Both the position numbers and the translations under genes were made by a program. The notes under the pieces were generated by a model that ran no database searches, was not told the origin of the DNA, and saw nothing but the letters and a program-made list of their open reading frames with translations. Positions 37,525 through 46,830 of a DNA stretch of 64,000 nt are shown in pieces. Source of the stretch: Cerasicoccus frondis (GTDB taxonomy: Bacteria; Verrucomicrobiota; Verrucomicrobiia; Opitutales; Cerasicoccaceae); the NCBI GenBank assembly GCA_031296915.1, contig JAVDPC010000005.1:207850-271849 (forward strand). Direction: 5' to 3'. Positions within the stretch are counted from its first letter, which is position 1, and each line of letters begins with the position of its first letter.

Positions 37525-39048
37525 ATGAAATATTTCGCTCGATTGCTTTCTATCGCCTGCCTGGTCGGCGCCTCAACTGCCTGCGCCGAGACCACGCGCC
37601 CCAATGTGCTCTTCATCGCCATAGACGACTTGAAGCCGGTGCTTGGCGCCTACGGCGACCCGTATGCACACACACCGAATCTCGATAAAATTGCGTCTCA
37701 GGGCCGTATTTTTGACAAAGCTTACTGTCAATATGCAGTGTGCGCGCCGTCCCGCGCATCCTTATTAACGGGTCTGCGCCCAGACACCGCCGAAGTTCTG
37801 GATCTAAAAACAGACGTGCGCGATGTCTTGCCCGAGGTGATTACGCTGCCTCAGCATTTTGGCGACTCGGGCTATCAGGTCGCGGGCATTGGTAAGATCT
37901 ACCACGGCGGCCAGGCGAAAAACCAGGACAACGACATCTCTTTTGGCGGCAACTGGCGCTACACCAATGGCGGCAAAAAGCGCTACTACGAGCCCGGCAA
38001 GTCCGAAGAAGAAGATAGCCAACTCGCCAAAGGAAAAGCTTTCTGGAACGTTCGCCCCTCACTCACCGACCGCGGCAAAGTCGACGACCATGGCCTCGCC
38101 GACGGCAAGATGACCCAACAAGCCGTAGGCCTGATTAAAGAACTTTCGAAAACCCGCGAAAACACCGACAAACCGTTTTTCCTCGCAGTGGGTTACCAGC
38201 GTCCGCACCTGCCCTTCAATGCGCCAGAGAAGTATTGGGAGCTCTATGACGATACCGATTTCGGCTACGCCGATTACCGCGGCACGCGGCAAGTTCCCAC
38301 CGGCTCGCTGCCTTGGGCGCCTCCCGGTGAAGGCGTCGAAATGCGCGCTTACGATGATTACCCAAAGGGCGGCATCAAAGACCCGGCATTCGCCCAGCAC
38401 CTGGCGCATGCTTACTACGCCTGCGTCAGCTACGTGGACGCCCTCGTGGGCGAACTGCTGACCGAGCTCGAAGCATCGGGCCAGGCCGACAACACCATCA
38501 TCATCGTTTGGGGTGACCACGGCTGGCATCTGGGCGACCACGACGGCTTTTGGGCCAAGCATTCCAATTTCGAACAAGCCACACGCGCGCCTTTGCTCAT
38601 CAGCTATCCAGGCATGCCCAACCCCGGCGCCATGAATGAAAATGTCGTGGAGTTTGTGGATATTTACCCGACTTTGTGTGACCTCGCCGGCATCCCACTG
38701 CCTGAGCAGCCTGCCGAATTGGCGCTCCAAGGCTCCAGCATGGCAGGCATCATCGACAACCCTGATGCGCCATGGAGCAACCTCGCCTTCAGCCAGTTCA
38801 GCCCCATGCGCAACGTCATGGGTCACTCCCTGCGCAACGAGCGCTACCGCCTCACGGTTTGGTATGAACGTGGCAACAACCTCGACGAAAAAACACAAAA
38901 CGATCAAGTCGTGCTCACCGAACTTTACGACTACCAATCCGACCCGGGCGAAACGAAAAACCAATATAGCAACCCGGCGTACCAAGCCATCGCCGAAGCC
39001 ATGTTCGCTCAGCTCGATGCGGGATTCGGCTGGAAACACGCCCCGTAA
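37525..39048 (+). CDS. Secreted S1 sulfatase (iduronate-2-sulfatase-like)
   Basis: 507 residues from the ATG at 37525. A signal peptide ends near CAE. FIAIDDLKPVLGAYGD holds the metal-binding DD, and the formylglycine site is Cys73 in AVCAPSRASLLTG. WGDHGWHLGDHDGFWAKHSNFEQATRAPL identifies the iduronate-sulfatase-like group. It resembles the catalytic part of the 29402 sulfatase but lacks the C-terminal repeats. The next gene starts 14 bp after its stop, so the two are an operon. Confidence 0.94.
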   Translation: MKYFARLLSIACLVGASTACAETTRPNVLFIAIDDLKPVLGAYGDPYAHTPNLDKIASQGRIFDKAYCQYAVCAPSRASLLTGLRPDTAEVLDLKTDVRDVLPEVITLPQHFGDSGYQVAGIGKIYHGGQAKNQDNDISFGGNWRYTNGGKKRYYEPGKSEEEDSQLAKGKAFWNVRPSLTDRGKVDDHGLADGKMTQQAVGLIKELSKTRENTDKPFFLAVGYQRPHLPFNAPEKYWELYDDTDFGYADYRGTRQVPTGSLPWAPPGEGVEMRAYDDYPKGGIKDPAFAQHLAHAYYACVSYVDALVGELLTELEASGQADNTIIIVWGDHGWHLGDHDGFWAKHSNFEQATRAPLLISYPGMPNPGAMNENVVEFVDIYPTLCDLAGIPLPEQPAELALQGSSMAGIIDNPDAPWSNLAFSQFSPMRNVMGHSLRNERYRLTVWYERGNNLDEKTQNDQVVLTELYDYQSDPGETKNQYSNPAYQAIAEAMFAQLDAGFGWKHAP

Positions 39049-39062
39049 GCCTCTCTTTTAAT

Positions 39063-40145
39063 ATGCTAAACATTCTCGATTTCGGCGCCGTCGGCGACGG
39101 CCAAACAGACAACACCCGCGCCATCCAGGCAGCGCTCGATAAAGCTGGGGAAACGCGCAGCACCGTCTACGTGCCCGACGGACGCTTCTGCACCGGGGCG
39201 CTGCGCATGCGGCCATTTACCGGCCTCTTCGGCAACCCGGCCTGGGGCTTTCGCGACGTGGGCGGCTCCATTTTGGAACTCAACGATCCCAAGGCCGACT
39301 GCCTGATCGACGTCACCCGCGCAGGCGGCGTTAACATCAATGGCCTGAGCCTGTCCGGCGGCGAACTCGGTAACGAAATCCACGGCATCAAGCTTGAGCA
39401 GCCCGATTATGGGGGCTGGGGCGAGGAAGCCACCGTCAGCGTGGAGCGCTGCCGCGTGGACAGCTTTACCGGCAACGGCCTTTATTTTAAACGCATCTGG
39501 TGCTTCAGCGTGCGCCACTGCATGATATCTCATTGTGGCGGAGACGGCATATGGCTGCGCGGCTGGGATGGCTTCATCATGGATAACTGGCTGACCGGCA
39601 ATGGTCGCGCCGGCTTTGGCGCCTACGAGGAAAATGCCTCCGTCACCTTCACCGCCAACCGTGTGGAATGGAACTTTGGCGCTGGTCTCCTGATCCAGGG
39701 GGGGGACCATTACAACATCACCGGCAACTTTTTTGACCGCTCCGGCGGCCCGGCCATCGACATCAAAGACCGCGATGGCGTGCCCGCCTCACAACTGACG
39801 CTGACCGGCAACATCTTCTATCGCAATGGCAAGCCCGCCCGTTGCGGCAACCAGCCATACGATTCCTCTCACGTGCGCATTCGCAATGCGCGTGGGCTAG
39901 TGATGTCGAGCAATGTAGCCGAGGTTTCCGCAGACGACCCCAACTCGGAGTCGCGCGACGCCGCCTCGCCAGACTATGGGCTTGTCATCGGCGAACTCGA
40001 AAACTGCATCATCAAGGACAACATATTTGACCGCGGCTTTAAGAAAGAGCTCATCGTCGACTTGGGCAACCACGGCGCAAACGTCGTCCTCAAGGACAAC
40101 ATCGGTTCGATTCACCCCGGCATAACTAAAGCGGCCACCGCATAA
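39063..40145 (+). CDS. Right-handed beta-helix protein (pectate-lyase-3/GH28-like)
   Basis: 360 residues, no signal peptide. It opens NILDFGAVGDGQTDNTRAIQ, the hallmark N-terminus of pectate-lyase-3 and GH28-type proteins. Repeating short strands with Asn-ladder positions (NRVEWNFGAGLLIQGGDHYN, NFFDRSGGPAIDIKDRDG) show a right-handed beta helix. The exact catalytic activity cannot be read. Coupled to the upstream sulfatase gene, it probably acts on the desulfated chain. It may be exported by other means or act inside the cell. Confidence 0.83.
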   Translation: MLNILDFGAVGDGQTDNTRAIQAALDKAGETRSTVYVPDGRFCTGALRMRPFTGLFGNPAWGFRDVGGSILELNDPKADCLIDVTRAGGVNINGLSLSGGELGNEIHGIKLEQPDYGGWGEEATVSVERCRVDSFTGNGLYFKRIWCFSVRHCMISHCGGDGIWLRGWDGFIMDNWLTGNGRAGFGAYEENASVTFTANRVEWNFGAGLLIQGGDHYNITGNFFDRSGGPAIDIKDRDGVPASQLTLTGNIFYRNGKPARCGNQPYDSSHVRIRNARGLVMSSNVAEVSADDPNSESRDAASPDYGLVIGELENCIIKDNIFDRGFKKELIVDLGNHGANVVLKDNIGSIHPGITKAATA

Positions 40146-40205
40146 AGCGTGGCCGCACATAACGCCGGTTGGCGTGCTTTTTAGAAATGCTCTAGCTAGA
40201 CCGCA

Positions 40206-40907
40206 CTACCCCTGACCTGAATTGCGGGCGGGGGTGTAAGTCTGAGGATCAGTGATTGCATGCGTCACATCCTCGAGCGAATACATGGCCTCCACATGGC
40301 CGTCATAGAAGACCGCATTGCAGCAATCTTCATGGCGATCCATGGCCGGATCGGTGCCCATGTTTTTATTGATGTGCCAATCCCACGAATCCAGAAACAT
40401 GATGGTGCGCTCGGGGAACGCAACTTCCACCAATCGGTAGCGATGTTCATTGCCATTAGCCTGAACAATCATGGGATTGCCGTTATTCTTACTGTTCTGG
40501 GTAATTCCCGAACTGTCACCCAGGTAAGCGGGCGTGGTGTTATAGGCATAACCGAGATACCAGTGGGTCCCGTTCGAATTGCCATCCCAGCTTGGGCAGG
40601 AGAACTGCTCTTTAAAGTCTTCTGTCGAGGGATAATCCACGTAGTCCAAAACCGCATTGACCCAGAATTCGTTATCCTTCGGATTGGGCTTCTTATTTTG
40701 GGCGGCAGGCAGAATCCCCTTGTTGTCATTGGTCATGGAAATGATCGTCATGTGCAATTGACGCAAATTGGAGGTGCAGGTGACTTGGTTGGCCTTGCTG
40801 CGGATATTGCCGACCACCGGGATCAGGATCGACGCCAACACGCCGACGATAGCGAGCACAGTCAACAATTCAACGAGGGTAAAAGCGGGGCGATGGGATT
40901 TGGGCAT
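40206..40907 (-). CDS. Prepilin-type N-terminal methylation protein, H-X9-DG group
   Basis: 233 residues. A short basic leader precedes FTLVELLTVLAIVGVLASILIPVV, with prepilin cleavage expected before Phe and Glu at +5. The body ends with the NAVFYDGHVEAM motif. Such proteins are abundant in Planctomycetes and Verrucomicrobia, and often sit beside polysaccharide-use genes. They may be pseudopilins or surface proteins. The shared promoter element is 61 bp upstream. Confidence 0.87.
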   Translation of the reverse strand: MPKSHRPAFTLVELLTVLAIVGVLASILIPVVGNIRSKANQVTCTSNLRQLHMTIISMTNDNKGILPAAQNKKPNPKDNEFWVNAVLDYVDYPSTEDFKEQFSCPSWDGNSNGTHWYLGYAYNTTPAYLGDSSGITQNSKNNGNPMIVQANGNEHRYRLVEVAFPERTIMFLDSWDWHINKNMGTDPAMDRHEDCCNAVFYDGHVEAMYSLEDVTHAITDPQTYTPARNSGQG

Positions 40908-40968
40908 GGGTATCTTAATTCTCCTCTAATCTAGCGTGTAAGCTAACCTCATGGCAACTCAATGCATT

Positions 40969-40982
40969 TGGAACATTATTCA
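40969..40982 (-). promoter_or_regulatory. TGWATAATGTTNCA element, pilin-like gene
   Basis: Minus strand TGAATAATGTTCCA, 61 bp before the ATG. It is identical to the esterase copy except for one base. Confidence 0.6.
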
Positions 40983-41446
40983 GGACGATCAACGATCACT
41001 TTTCTTTGTAGTTTATCGGCGCCCAAGTAATTTACCTAATACAGCTAGGGAAAAGTATTTAGGCGGCGTTTTTTCGCATAAAATGGAGCAAATATTTCTC
41101 ATTTGGCTGATAAAACGGAACTTCGCCCTTGATTTATCGTCTCCCTGCAACAACGAATGCTAATTCAGCAATTGAAACGCTCGTTTACTGCAGAGCGACT
41201 GCCGCTCCGGACGGCTCCTGTTCAGCCCCGACGCAGTACTTCAAATGCGCTAACTTTTTCTCCTAATACTCGTTGCACTTATAGGAGCGCCAGCCTGTAG
41301 AGGTTGGCGCTCCTTCTTTTTTGCCAATAATGAATACAGGCAAGCGCGCCTCGGCTAAACCTACACGCGTTGGGTGACGATAAGATAATCCAAATTCCGG
41401 CGGCAAATGAGTTGATTTACGCAAAGTGTGATCTAGCCTAGGCTGT
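40983..41446 (+). other. Intergenic region with an orphan terminator; possible small RNA
   Basis: No good gene. The first 180 bp are AT-rich. CTCCTA and TAGGAG near 41262-41288 can pair just ahead of a strong terminator, so a short transcript ending at about 41322 is possible. The last 120 bp carry nothing obvious before the PAS-phosphatase gene. Confidence 0.4.
41284..41322 (+). terminator. Strong Rho-independent terminator with no upstream gene
   Basis: A 12-bp stem (41284-41295 with 41302-41313, one G-T pair) and 6-base loop are followed by TTCTTTTTT. The nearest plus-strand gene upstream ends at 40145, over 1 kb away. Confidence 0.85.
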
Positions 41447-42607
41447 ATGTCAGAAGATGAGCTAACGCGTCCAATGGTGCCTGGCAGTCGCAAGCTGTTT
41501 CAAGCGCTGATGGAGCAGACGCCTGACCGCGTCTACTTCAAGGACCTCCGTAGCCGTTTTCTAGTCGTCAGCAAAGCCCTCGCTGAAAAGCACGGCTGCA
41601 ATGACCCAGACGAATTAATCGGCAAAACCGATTTCGATTTCTTCAATGAAGAGCACGCACGCGAAGCCTTCGAAGACGAAAGAAACATTATCCTCTCGGG
41701 CAAACCGGTCATCAACAAGGAAGAGCGCGAGGTGTGGCCCGATGGCAGCATTACGTGGGTCTCGACGACGAAAGTTCCGCTCTTCCTGGAGTCGGGAAAA
41801 ATCGCTGGCATCCTGGGCATCTCGCGCGACATCACAGACCAGCATCGCGCCCAAGCCGTCATCAAACACCAAAATGACATCCTTTCGCGCGACCTCGAAA
41901 GCGCGCGCCAAGTGCAAAAGTTGATGATCCCCGGCCGGGTGCCAGACTTCGACGGCATGACCGTTGGCGTGTCTTATCGTCCGATGGAAGCCGTGGGCGG
42001 CGACATCATTGTATTCCCGGTCACTCCGAAAAAATACACGTTTTTCTTCATCGGCGACGTCTGTGGCCATGGCCTCTCCGCCGCGATGTACACCGTGCTG
42101 GTGCGCCACCTGACTGATCAGTTGGCTGGCAAATACGACGGCACGCCCGAGCAATTCATGACCAGCCTGAATACGCTGCTGCTCGGGCAATTCAAGAACC
42201 GCTTCATGTCGGCGGTCTGCGGGCACTTCCTCCTCGCCGATTCCGGGCACTTAACGTACTCTGCGGCGAATGCCGGGCACCCTCCCCCCATCATTTACCG
42301 CAAGCAAACGCGCAAGCTGGAAACCATGCAGTTCAGCGAAAGCCTGGCCATGGGCCTCATGGATGAACCTTCGTCCCGCGAAGTCCACGGCGAACTCGAC
42401 ACAGGCGACCGCATGTTTCTCTTCACCGATGGTCTACCGGAAATCCTCGACGCCTACGGTGAACTTTCCTTTGAGCAATTGATCCGCTCGACCATCCAGC
42501 TTTCCCCGCAGCATCAGGCCGATTCCATCACCGAGCGCGTGCGCCAGATCGGCGATGAAATCACCATGGAAGACGACCTGACCCTGGCAGTGATTGAAGG
42601 GCCGTAA
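41447..42607 (+). CDS. PAS-SpoIIE protein phosphatase
   Basis: 386 residues. An N-terminal PAS/PAC domain (about 18-140; VYFKDLRSRFLVVSKALAEKHG, GISRDITD) is followed by a short helix and a PP2C-type SpoIIE/RsbU domain (about 165-386). GGDIIVF and DVCGHGLSAAMYT carry metal-binding Asp residues, as does LFTDGLPE. It should dephosphorylate a Ser/Thr-phosphorylated anti-anti-sigma factor in response to a PAS signal. No RsbV or RsbW partner is nearby. Confidence 0.92.
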   Translation: MSEDELTRPMVPGSRKLFQALMEQTPDRVYFKDLRSRFLVVSKALAEKHGCNDPDELIGKTDFDFFNEEHAREAFEDERNIILSGKPVINKEEREVWPDGSITWVSTTKVPLFLESGKIAGILGISRDITDQHRAQAVIKHQNDILSRDLESARQVQKLMIPGRVPDFDGMTVGVSYRPMEAVGGDIIVFPVTPKKYTFFFIGDVCGHGLSAAMYTVLVRHLTDQLAGKYDGTPEQFMTSLNTLLLGQFKNRFMSAVCGHFLLADSGHLTYSAANAGHPPPIIYRKQTRKLETMQFSESLAMGLMDEPSSREVHGELDTGDRMFLFTDGLPEILDAYGELSFEQLIRSTIQLSPQHQADSITERVRQIGDEITMEDDLTLAVIEGP

Positions 42608-42657
42608 ATCCCTTGCCTGGCTTGACTTAAGACTTCCTTGCGTGCATCATAAACTCA

Positions 42658-43938
42658 ATGAACGCGCTGGATTGGCTGTACCCCGCGAAGGAGGCGACGA
42701 ACCCCGAATACTGGTGGCAAGTCATCGCTGTCAGCATCATCTGGCTCGGCCTTTACTTGACCTTTCGCCCCAAAGCCGAAGAAAGCCCAGTCCGTTACAG
42801 CCCAAAGCTGTGGTTACGTGAGAATAAGGAACTCATCGCCCTCGCCATCGCTTGTGTGCTTATTTCCTCCGGGCTGATCCTCGCAGGGTTTCCAGCGCCG
42901 ATCTTCCGTGTGGCCGCCACGATCTTTACCCTGTGGAGCATTATTGGTCTCGCCACATCCTTCATCCGAGATCGTTTCTGGGCACAATCGACCGCCATCA
43001 TCCTCTTCCTGATCAGCGCGTTCGAAGTGCTGATAATTGACGACGTGATCGTGCAATTTCTTAAAGGCAAAAACCTGCCTTTCACTGCAGGCAACACAAC
43101 GCTCACGTTTTGGGATTTAATCACCGTCGCCATCTCGCTGGCTATCGCGCTGTGGGTCGGCATCGGGCTGTCGCAGCTCATTGAGCGTCGCGTCGAAACG
43201 ATTGACCGCATCAATCCCTCTACCCGGGCGCTGATTGGGAAATTCATCCGCATCATATTCATTGTCGTGGCAATGGTCATCGGGCTTACCTCGGTGGGCA
43301 TCGACCTCTCGGCATTGACGATTTTTGGCGGAGCCTTGGGCATCGGCCTCGGTTTTGGCCTCCAGAAAATCGTCTCCAATCTGATCAGTGGCTTCATCCT
43401 CCTGTCTGACCGTTCCATCAAGCCGGGCGACGTCATCGAGCTCGAAGATACCTACGGCTGGATCAACAGCCTGCGCGCACGGTATGTCTCCGTGATCACC
43501 CGCGACGGCACCGAGCACCTGATACCCAACGAAGACCTAATCACCCAGCGTGTGGTCAACTGGTCCTTCAGCCACGACCGCGTGCGCATCAAGCTCGATG
43601 TAGGCATCGCCTACTCCGAAGACCCGCACCAGGCGATTGAGATTTGCAAGGCGGCTGCCCTCAAACAGAGCCGCGTCCTGAAAGACCCTCCCCCCGTTTG
43701 CCTGTTGCGCGGCTTCGGCGACAGCTCAGTCGACTTGCAACTGCGCTTCTGGATCCGCGATCCCCACGAAGGCGTCGCCAATGTCCAGAGCATGGTGCTG
43801 CTGGAAATTTGGGACCGCTTCAAGGAAGCCGGCATCGAAATCCCGTTCCCGCAACGCGACCTCCACCTCAAAAGCTCCACGCCGATCATTGTTCAAACGA
43901 CGCCCAAAGCGCCAGACGCCGAGGACGAAACCCTATAA
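42658..43938 (+). CDS. MscS-type mechanosensitive channel
   Basis: 426 residues. About five hydrophobic segments in the first 200 residues lead into the pore helix region (LTIFGGALGIGLGFGLQKIVSNLISGFILL, about 215-245). The beta domain follows with DRSIKPGDVIELEDTYGWI and LIPNEDLITQRVVNWS. It releases solutes under osmotic downshock. A family B hairpin begins 8 bp after the stop and a family A repeat lies between it and the convergent folE2. Confidence 0.93.
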   Translation: MNALDWLYPAKEATNPEYWWQVIAVSIIWLGLYLTFRPKAEESPVRYSPKLWLRENKELIALAIACVLISSGLILAGFPAPIFRVAATIFTLWSIIGLATSFIRDRFWAQSTAIILFLISAFEVLIIDDVIVQFLKGKNLPFTAGNTTLTFWDLITVAISLAIALWVGIGLSQLIERRVETIDRINPSTRALIGKFIRIIFIVVAMVIGLTSVGIDLSALTIFGGALGIGLGFGLQKIVSNLISGFILLSDRSIKPGDVIELEDTYGWINSLRARYVSVITRDGTEHLIPNEDLITQRVVNWSFSHDRVRIKLDVGIAYSEDPHQAIEICKAAALKQSRVLKDPPPVCLLRGFGDSSVDLQLRFWIRDPHEGVANVQSMVLLEIWDRFKEAGIEIPFPQRDLHLKSSTPIIVQTTPKAPDAEDETL

Positions 43939-43945
43939 AACGAAA

Positions 43946-43968
43946 CACAGGCGAGACGCCTGTGCTAC
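43946..43968 (+). repeat. Family B repeat: CACAGGCG hairpin
   Basis: CACAGGCGAGACGCCTGTG (43946-43964), then CTAC. A near copy is at 15526-15548. Confidence 0.7.
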
Positions 43969-43979
43969 GGATTAAAATC

Positions 43980-44021
43980 ATTTGCCCGATGGGCAAATCT
44001 ATCGATCCAACCGGAGGTTGG
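43980..44021 (-). repeat. 3'-end repeat, family A
   Basis: Read from the folE2 stop: CCAACCTCCGGTTGG (44021-44007), ATCGAT, then ATTTGCCCATCGGGCAAAT (43998-43980). It is directly adjacent to the stop codon. Confidence 0.75.
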
Positions 44022-45002
44022 TTAGCAGACGAGGTCTTTGAAGTGGCTGAAATCGGCGTCGAAACCACCTTCGCGGCCCTTGTTGATCACGGCCACCGCG
44101 TCGTGCGAATGCAGCGACTCCAAATGCGCGCAGGCGATCTGGAAATCCCGAATGCGGCGGTCGGCGTCAAACTGCTCATAGAGCAGACGAGCGGCGTCTT
44201 CGACAAACTTCACATAAGCCCCGTTGAGCTCGGCAAACGCCTGCTCGTCCTCACGCTTCACCATCACCTGGGTCTCGGTCTTCAGCGCGGCGAGGCAGAG
44301 CTGCTGCACTTCTTCAAGGCTGATTAGCTCGCCCTGACGCACCTCCAGCGACACGCGCGCTTTACTGCGCTGCGAGTGCGGGATGCCGTAAATGTTGCGC
44401 GAATCACGAGCGTGCTCGCTCAGCTCCGAGGAGCATGGGCAAGCCGACGAATACACGAAGTCAAAGTGGATGACCTTGCGGAAGCGGTTCAAGTCGTCGA
44501 GAAAACCTTCAAAGGCTACCTGGTAATACTGCCAGCCCTCCAAATTACTGCGGAGGCTTGGCTTGAGGATCGGGTAGCTGAAACTCAGCTTGAGGCGCGC
44601 GCGGCTGCTGCCAATTTCCTGCTTGTAGCGGAGGAGAATTTCTTCGAGCAGTTCGAGGTCGAATACGCGGTCTTTAAAATCGTAGAACACGCGCATGATG
44701 CGACTCATGTTAATGCCCTTGGCGTCCGCGGCCAGCGACACCGTCCCGGTGACGGATGTTTCCAGCGTGATCTGGCGCTGATCACCAGTCAGGAACAAGA
44801 GCGGCAGGCGGAAGTTGTTGATGCCCACCTGCATAATCGGCACATTCGCGCCATGTATGTTGGCGCTGTCGGCATTCTGCATGTCCGGCAGGGACTCGCG
44901 ATACTCAGGAGTCACCTTGAAATTATGGTCATAGCGCACCTGCGGCTTCGCGGGCTTGGAAGCGGCTGTCTGCGGGTCGATGCTGGAAAGTGGATCGCTC
45001 AT
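44022..45002 (-). CDS. folE2: GTP cyclohydrolase FolE2
   Basis: 326 residues from the ATG at 45002. It catalyses the first step of folate synthesis, GTP to dihydroneopterin triphosphate, often as the zinc-independent alternative to FolE1. Family landmarks are the [17 protein letters not shown] stretch with the active-site Cys, and [16 protein letters not shown]-terminal [17 protein letters not shown] helix is also typical. A family A repeat abuts the stop. No other folate gene is in the window. Confidence 0.95.
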   Translation of the reverse strand: MSDPLSSIDPQTAASKPAKPQVRYDHNFKVTPEYRESLPDMQNADSANIHGANVPIMQVGINNFRLPLLFLTGDQRQITLETSVTGTVSLAADAKGINMSRIMRVFYDFKDRVFDLELLEEILLRYKQEIGSSRARLKLSFSYPILKPSLRSNLEGWQYYQVAFEGFLDDLNRFRKVIHFDFVYSSACPCSSELSEHARDSRNIYGIPHSQRSKARVSLEVRQGELISLEEVQQLCLAALKTETQVMVKREDEQAFAELNGAYVKFVEDAARLLYEQFDADRRIRDFQIACAHLESLHSHDAVAVINKGREGGFDADFSHFKDLVC

Positions 45003-45092
45003 TTTGATAGTGACGAACCAAGCAACGTAACACAAAAAGCCAGTTGCGCAACCCCCATTTCAAGCGGAGCCTAATGGCCTGGAAGCGCCAAA

Positions 45093-45686
45093 TTATTGAA
45101 CCGTGATCAGGTCTACGCGGCGATCTTGGCTGGATGCGGCGCTGCCCTTGGTGGCGCTTTGGTCAGCCTGAAGTTCGCCCATGGCGAGGACTTCCACACG
45201 GCCGCCATCAATGCCCAACTGCTCAAGATAGGTCTTCACGCTGTTGGCGCGGCGGTCGCTGAGACCGTTGTTGTATTCCGAGGTGCCAATGGCGTCGGTG
45301 TGGCCTTCTGCAATGAGGCGGGCCCCGGGATTGCTGCGCAGGTAGTCCGCAGCGGCGTCCACCTTGGAACGCTCTGCGGCAGGTATGCTGTATTGGTCAA
45401 AGCCAAAGTAAACGGAGTCCATCACGTTTTGTGGGCCGTTCATGCCGTCGCCCATCCCGCCATTAAAATCGTTGCGATCCGACAAGCCATCGTCGTTCCA
45501 GCTATTGTTGCTGTAAGCGCCACCGGCGCCAGCAATGTCCGCTTCGTTAATGAAGCCGTTACCGCCATTGGGGCGATTGGGCTGACCTAGCACCGTATCT
45601 TCGGGCTTAGGCTCGGTGTCGGAACAACCGGAGAAAAGTAAAACTGCAAATAAAGATACAAAGGCGAAGTTGAAAACGCGGGACAT
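45093..45686 (-). CDS. OmpA/Pal-family lipoprotein
   Basis: 197 residues from the ATG at 45686. The lipobox is LLFSGC. A low-complexity Asn/Gly/Asp linker (about 40-85) precedes the OmpA-like domain (about 90-197): VYFGFDQYSIP, LIAEGHTDAIGTSEYNNGLSDRRANSVKTYL. The Asp and Arg that hold diaminopimelate are in place. It should tie the outer membrane to peptidoglycan. No tol genes are nearby. Divergent from the CbiX gene with 45 bp between starts. Confidence 0.92.
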   Translation of the reverse strand: MSRVFNFAFVSLFAVLLFSGCSDTEPKPEDTVLGQPNRPNGGNGFINEADIAGAGGAYSNNSWNDDGLSDRNDFNGGMGDGMNGPQNVMDSVYFGFDQYSIPAAERSKVDAAADYLRSNPGARLIAEGHTDAIGTSEYNNGLSDRRANSVKTYLEQLGIDGGRVEVLAMGELQADQSATKGSAASSQDRRVDLITVQ

Positions 45687-45731
45687 GCCGCCATAGTTTT
45701 GCATGCCAAATACTAGGCGCAAGTCATTTTC

Positions 45732-46589
45732 ATGGTATCCGAAAAAAAACCCGCACCCGAACCGGCTTTATTGCTCGTTGACAACGGCTCTTTACGCCCG
45801 GAGGCCATCCACGGTCTCCGGCGGACCGCCGACAACCTGACCGAACGACTCGGACGACTGGTTTCACCAGTCTCTGTTCTGCACTCCAGCAAGGTCCCCC
45901 CCGAACAACTGGACGGCTTTCCCGCCGAAACCTTTGCCCCCGCCCTGAGGCGCAGGCTCCACGCAGGCCAGCGGCATTTTCGCGTGCTCCCATATTTCAT
46001 CGGACCCAGTCGGGCGCTGACTCAATACCTACCCGAGGTCATCGCAAAACTCCGCGCCGAGAATCCGGAATGGGCGGACCTCCGCGTCGACATCGCCCCC
46101 GCCCTCTTTGATGAAACTTGTCCTGACGACCGCTTGCCCCGCGCCCTCGTGGAGCGGATCGACCATACCATTGCACGCCATCAACTCAAACAGCCTGCCG
46201 TGATCATCGTGGACCACGGCAGCCCGGAACCCAAAGTCGCCGCCGCACGCGATATGATCGGCGCGCAAGTTCATCAGCTATTGGGCCAGCGTTGCAGCGC
46301 CTTTACCGTTGCCTCGATGGAACGCCGCGATGGCCCGGAGTATGATTTCAATGAACCCTTGCTTGAGCGAGCGCTGCGCAATCCCGACTTTGCCCGCGAT
46401 GTTGTCGTCGCCTTGCTTTTTCTTGGGCCAGGACGCCATGCGGGCGACGGCGGCGACATCGCCCAAATCTGCTCCGCCGCAGAAGCGGATGTAGACGGCC
46501 TGCACTGCGTTCGAACCGAGCCACTCGGCAATCATCCACTGATCGAAGAAATATTGACCGAACACGCCAGCCTCCGACTGGACCGATAG
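45732..46589 (+). CDS. CbiX-type sirohydrochlorin chelatase
   Basis: 285 residues with two CbiX-like halves: ALLLVDNGSLRPEA (1-130) and VIIVDHGSPEPKVAAARDM (about 155-285). The catalytic His of VDHGS is present in the second half, while the first half has VDNGS, so only one half looks fully equipped. It should insert Co2+ or Fe2+ into sirohydrochlorin. No cobalamin or siroheme cluster is near. The last residues (ASLRLDR) and stop are encoded by a family A repeat. Confidence 0.85.
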   Translation: MVSEKKPAPEPALLLVDNGSLRPEAIHGLRRTADNLTERLGRLVSPVSVLHSSKVPPEQLDGFPAETFAPALRRRLHAGQRHFRVLPYFIGPSRALTQYLPEVIAKLRAENPEWADLRVDIAPALFDETCPDDRLPRALVERIDHTIARHQLKQPAVIIVDHGSPEPKVAAARDMIGAQVHQLLGQRCSAFTVASMERRDGPEYDFNEPLLERALRNPDFARDVVVALLFLGPGRHAGDGGDIAQICSAAEADVDGLHCVRTEPLGNHPLIEEILTEHASLRLDR

Positions 46590-46608
46590 ATTTGTGCATG
46601 GCGCACAA
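46567..46608 (+). repeat. 3'-end repeat, family A, overlapping the CbiX stop
   Basis: CCAGCCTCCGACTGG (46567-46581), ACCGAT, then ATTTGTGCATGGCGCACAA (46590-46608). The repeat supplies the gene's stop codon (46587-46589). Confidence 0.7.
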
Positions 46609-46830
46609 CGCCAATCCAACTGGATCAGGCAGGGGCGCAGTTTCCAGACAAGCCGCCCTGACGCAGTGCTGGCAAAATGCGGTTGCCATGCAAGGCCAAG
46701 CTTGCTTGATGCCGCAGTAGGTGGCCGTATGGAAGACTTGAGCGAATGCGGCGTCGAACAAGCTCAAGCCCTCCTGCACTTCCGAACGAAGCGGCAGAAC
46801 AGGACGTTCCGCGTCACCTTTCTTTAAGAC

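Noticed and set aside
40951-41163. 70-residue frame after the pilin-like gene
   Set aside because: Overlaps the shared promoter element and lacks protein character.
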